Shown here: piece by piece, positions 62,306-64,000 of the stretch | Layout of the letters: every line of letters begins with the position of its first letter | Numbering within the stretch: position 1 is the stretch's first letter | Assembly: GCF_004792655.1 (NCBI RefSeq) | Contig: NZ_SRZC01000021.1 | Span: 1 to 64,000, forward strand | Source: Palleniella muris | GTDB taxonomy: Bacteria > Bacteroidota > Bacteroidia > Bacteroidales > Bacteroidaceae | Reading direction: 5' to 3' | Length of the DNA stretch: 64,000 nt | Notes under the pieces: generated by a model | Seen by the model: the letters and a program-made list of their open reading frames with translations, nothing else | What the model was told of the DNA's origin: nothing | The model's database searches: none | Position numbers and translations under genes: made by a program

Positions 62306-63256
62306 ATGAACATTCAAGAAGCAAAGCAAATCAAGATTGCAGACTATCTGCAAAGTTTGGGACACCGCCCTGTCAAGCAACAGGGTGCTAACCTTTGGTA
62401 CAAATCACCTCTCAGAAACGAGAGTGAGGCATCTTTCAAGGTGAACACAGCAATAAACAGTTGGTTCGACTTCGGCATGGGCAGAGGTGGCAACATCATC
62501 GACCTCGCAGCACACCTCTACGCATCTGCCAACTTGCCTTATCTTTTGGACAAGATAGAGAAGCAAGCACCTTATGTGCATCCTACCGACTCTTCTTTCA
62601 CTCAGCAAGCCACCAAGCCGAGCTTTGAGGGATTGGAGGTTATGGAACTCTATCACCCTGCACTCTTGCGTTATCTGAACGAGAGAAAGATTAATCCGCA
62701 CATCGCCCGAAAGGAATGTGTGGAACTGCATTTCTCCAACAACGGCAAGAGATACTTCGCCATAGGCTTCAAGAACAAGTCGGGAGGTTACGAGATTCGC
62801 AACCAATTTTTCAAGGGTTGCATATCGCCCAAGGACATTACACATATCCGACAGCAAGGCGAGGCAAGAAGCACATGTTATGTGTTCGAGGGCATGATGG
62901 ACTATCTGTCGTTTCTCACGATACGAGTGCAGAGGTTCCCGACATATCCGTCATTGGAGGCACAGGACTACGTGATACTCAACTCCACAAGCAACGTGGA
63001 CAAGGCTATTGACGTTCTCCATGACTACGAACGCATCAGTTGTCTGCTTGACAATGATGATGCAGGACGCAAGGCAACGGTAGTCATAGAGAATGCCCTT
63101 GGCTATCGTGTGAGGGACGCATCTTATTTGTATAGCGAGTACAACGACTTGAACGACTATCTGTGCGGAGCTAAATCCAAACAGTCAGTACACCAAGTAC
63201 AGCCTGTTAAGCGAACCGTTCCACCTCGTAAGAGAGGCGCAGCCTTGGGCATGTGA
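62306..63256 (+). CDS. toprim-domain DNA primase of the element
   Basis: 316 residues. The N-terminal part (IKIADYLQSLGHRPVKQQGA, WFDFGMGRGGNIIDLAAHL) corresponds to the CHC2-type region of DnaG but lacks the zinc cysteines, as usual in this element family. The toprim domain follows with catalytic Glu in YVFEGMMDYLSFL and the metal Asp pair in CLLDNDDAGRKA. It synthesises primers for element replication with the upstream helicase. The C-terminus is basic (KRTVPPRKRGAALG). Confidence 0.85.
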   Translation: MNIQEAKQIKIADYLQSLGHRPVKQQGANLWYKSPLRNESEASFKVNTAINSWFDFGMGRGGNIIDLAAHLYASANLPYLLDKIEKQAPYVHPTDSSFTQQATKPSFEGLEVMELYHPALLRYLNERKINPHIARKECVELHFSNNGKRYFAIGFKNKSGGYEIRNQFFKGCISPKDITHIRQQGEARSTCYVFEGMMDYLSFLTIRVQRFPTYPSLEAQDYVILNSTSNVDKAIDVLHDYERISCLLDNDDAGRKATVVIENALGYRVRDASYLYSEYNDLNDYLCGAKSKQSVHQVQPVKRTVPPRKRGAALGM

Positions 63257-63447
63257 TGTGGTTCCTGCCCCAATGGCTATTCTGAACGGAAAAGCCATAG
63301 CTTAATAGGGCGTTTTCTTGACGCAGTGGCACGCCACCGCTAAAAACACCCGTTTGAGCAAAGGGGCATCCCCTTTTGAAACCCCGTGAGCCATGCGCAG
63401 GGCGCAATGCGGCAAGCGGAATTGTATAACTCAAAAACAAGTTTATT
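63257..63447 (+). other. oriT-like region upstream of the relaxase gene
   Basis: 191 bp without a gene between primase and mobV. It is GC-richer and holds inverted repeats: caaaggggca/tccccttttg near 63358-63377 and gtggc/gccac near 63326-63338. In related Bacteroides mobilizable transposons the transfer origin lies just upstream of the mob gene, so nicking here is inferred. The nick position cannot be set by eye. Confidence 0.4.
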
Positions 63448-64000
63448 ATGGGACATTTCAGTTTGGATTTCAAGAAGGCAAAGGGCTGTTCTGACGCAAG
63501 GGAATCAGACCACATAGAGCGCAAGGTGATTCCCGACAACGCAGACCCTACGAGAACGCACCTCAACCGTGAGCTTGTCAAGATGCCGAGTGGCGTGTAT
63601 GGTCGTGACGAAGCCATCGCCTACCGCATCAAAACGGCAGGCATCAAGCGCAAGATTACCAACGACCAGGTTAGGGTGATAAGAACAGTTCTTTCGGGAA
63701 CACACGAGGACATGATGAACATCACAGAAAAAGGACAGCTTGACGATTGGTGCAACGATAGCTTGAGATGGTTGCAGGACACATTTGGCAAGGAGAATGT
63801 GGTGTCGTTTGTTCTCCACATGGACGAGCATACGCCACACCTCCATGCCTCCATCGTTCCGATAGTGACAGGCGAGCGAAGAAAGGCAAGGGCAAAGCCT
63901 ACGGAAGAGGGCAAGCGGACATACCGCAAGAAAGCCAATGCCGTGAGACTGTGTGCCGACGACGTGCTCAACAGAGACAAGATGATAGGCTACCACGACA
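63448..64000 (+). CDS. MobV-family relaxase, N-terminal part, cut by the window edge
   Basis: The frame starts with ATG at 63448 (MGHFSLDFKKAKGCSDARES) and stays open to the window end, 184 residues. The HUH-type relaxase metal motif is HMDEHTPHLHASIVPI, preceded by DTFGKENVVSFVL, and RTHLNREL near the start matches the Mob/Pre family. It would nick oriT and pilot the single strand through a helper conjugation machine. The C-terminal coiled-coil part is missing only because of the window limit. Confidence 0.88.
   Translation, partial: MGHFSLDFKKAKGCSDARESDHIERKVIPDNADPTRTHLNRELVKMPSGVYGRDEAIAYRIKTAGIKRKITNDQVRVIRTVLSGTHEDMMNITEKGQLDDWCNDSLRWLQDTFGKENVVSFVLHMDEHTPHLHASIVPIVTGERRKARAKPTEEGKRTYRKKANAVRLCADDVLNRDKMIGYHD

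Larger units (their letters stand above)
58689..64000 (+). mobile_element. mobilizable element (integrase, helicase, primase, oriT, MobV), right end outside the window
   Basis: The order integrase - small protein - SF3-like helicase - toprim primase - oriT-like region - MobV relaxase is that of Bacteroides-type mobilizable transposons (NBU/Tn4555-like architecture). Such elements excise by the tyrosine recombinase and are mobilised by a co-resident conjugative element. Accessory genes, if any, lie beyond 64000. The left boundary is uncertain and is drawn at the first shared promoter box. Confidence 0.75.

Overview
The window looks like chromosome of a gut or oral Bacteroidales bacterium, most likely Prevotellaceae (Prevotella/Segatella type). 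The evidence is SusC/SusD pairs, Bacteroidetes-type promoters (TTTG-N19/20-TAnnTTTG), weak Shine-Dalgarno sites, A/C-rich leaders, lipoproteins with Bacteroidetes lipoboxes and a Bacteroidetes-style mobilizable element. No rRNA or tRNA gene was seen.

Layout. 1-5580: a truncated IS982-type transposase at the left edge, a thioredoxin-like protein, a DJ-1/PfpI protein divergent from nadK, a DUF1016 (PDDEXK) nuclease and an ABC exporter. 5761-25224: pectin-utilisation part I, in two operons. One (promoter 5761, terminator ~16000) holds a PL1 pectate lyase, a secreted TIM-barrel isomerase-like protein, a DUF4957/DUF5123-type lipoprotein, SusC and SusD, followed by a singly transcribed secreted protein. 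The other (promoter 17946, terminator 25224) holds a GH28, a second PL1, a DUF3826 protein and a 1049-residue beta-helix/TIM-barrel-like protein. 25256-30062: an outer-membrane barrel protein, an Abi_2 gene and a minus-strand operon nagB - nitroreductase - VanZ - thioesterase. 30569-51396: pectin part II, two divergent operons. The minus one reads GT2 - TtcA-like - MalY-like - GH106 - SGNH esterase - GH2. The plus one reads GH145-like/(alpha/alpha)6 fusion - GH78 - STN/esterase fusion - GH2. Together they suggest degradation of homogalacturonan plus rhamnogalacturonan or arabinogalactan decorations: lyases and GH28 cut the backbone, SusCD imports oligosaccharides, GH106/GH78/GH145-like remove rhamnose, GH2 removes galactosyl-type sugars and the esterases deacetylate. 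No sensor or regulator gene lies inside the window. 51457-58372: a frameshifted conserved gene, an FtsZ paralogue lacking an internal segment of about 75 residues, a trypsin-like lipoprotein protease, recG and a small lipoprotein. 58689-64000: the start of a mobilizable element (tyrosine integrase, small protein, SF3-type helicase, toprim primase, oriT-like region, MobV relaxase cut by the window edge).

The most interesting material is non-coding. Four intergenic regions (17.7, 30.3, 41.0 and 54.0 kb) carry the same kind of array: four 19-nt quasi-palindromic units repeated at exactly 22 bp, with conserved flanks at three of them. Three gaps inside the PUL operons carry very short-period arrays of a palindromic pentamer or tetramer (TGWCA every 9 bp at two loci, HCATG every 10 bp at one). 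A 51-nt near-identical promoter box precedes both the integrase and the helicase gene of the mobile element. Coordinates and motifs were read by eye from the sequence. Family names rest on recognition of motifs and have not been tested by a database search.
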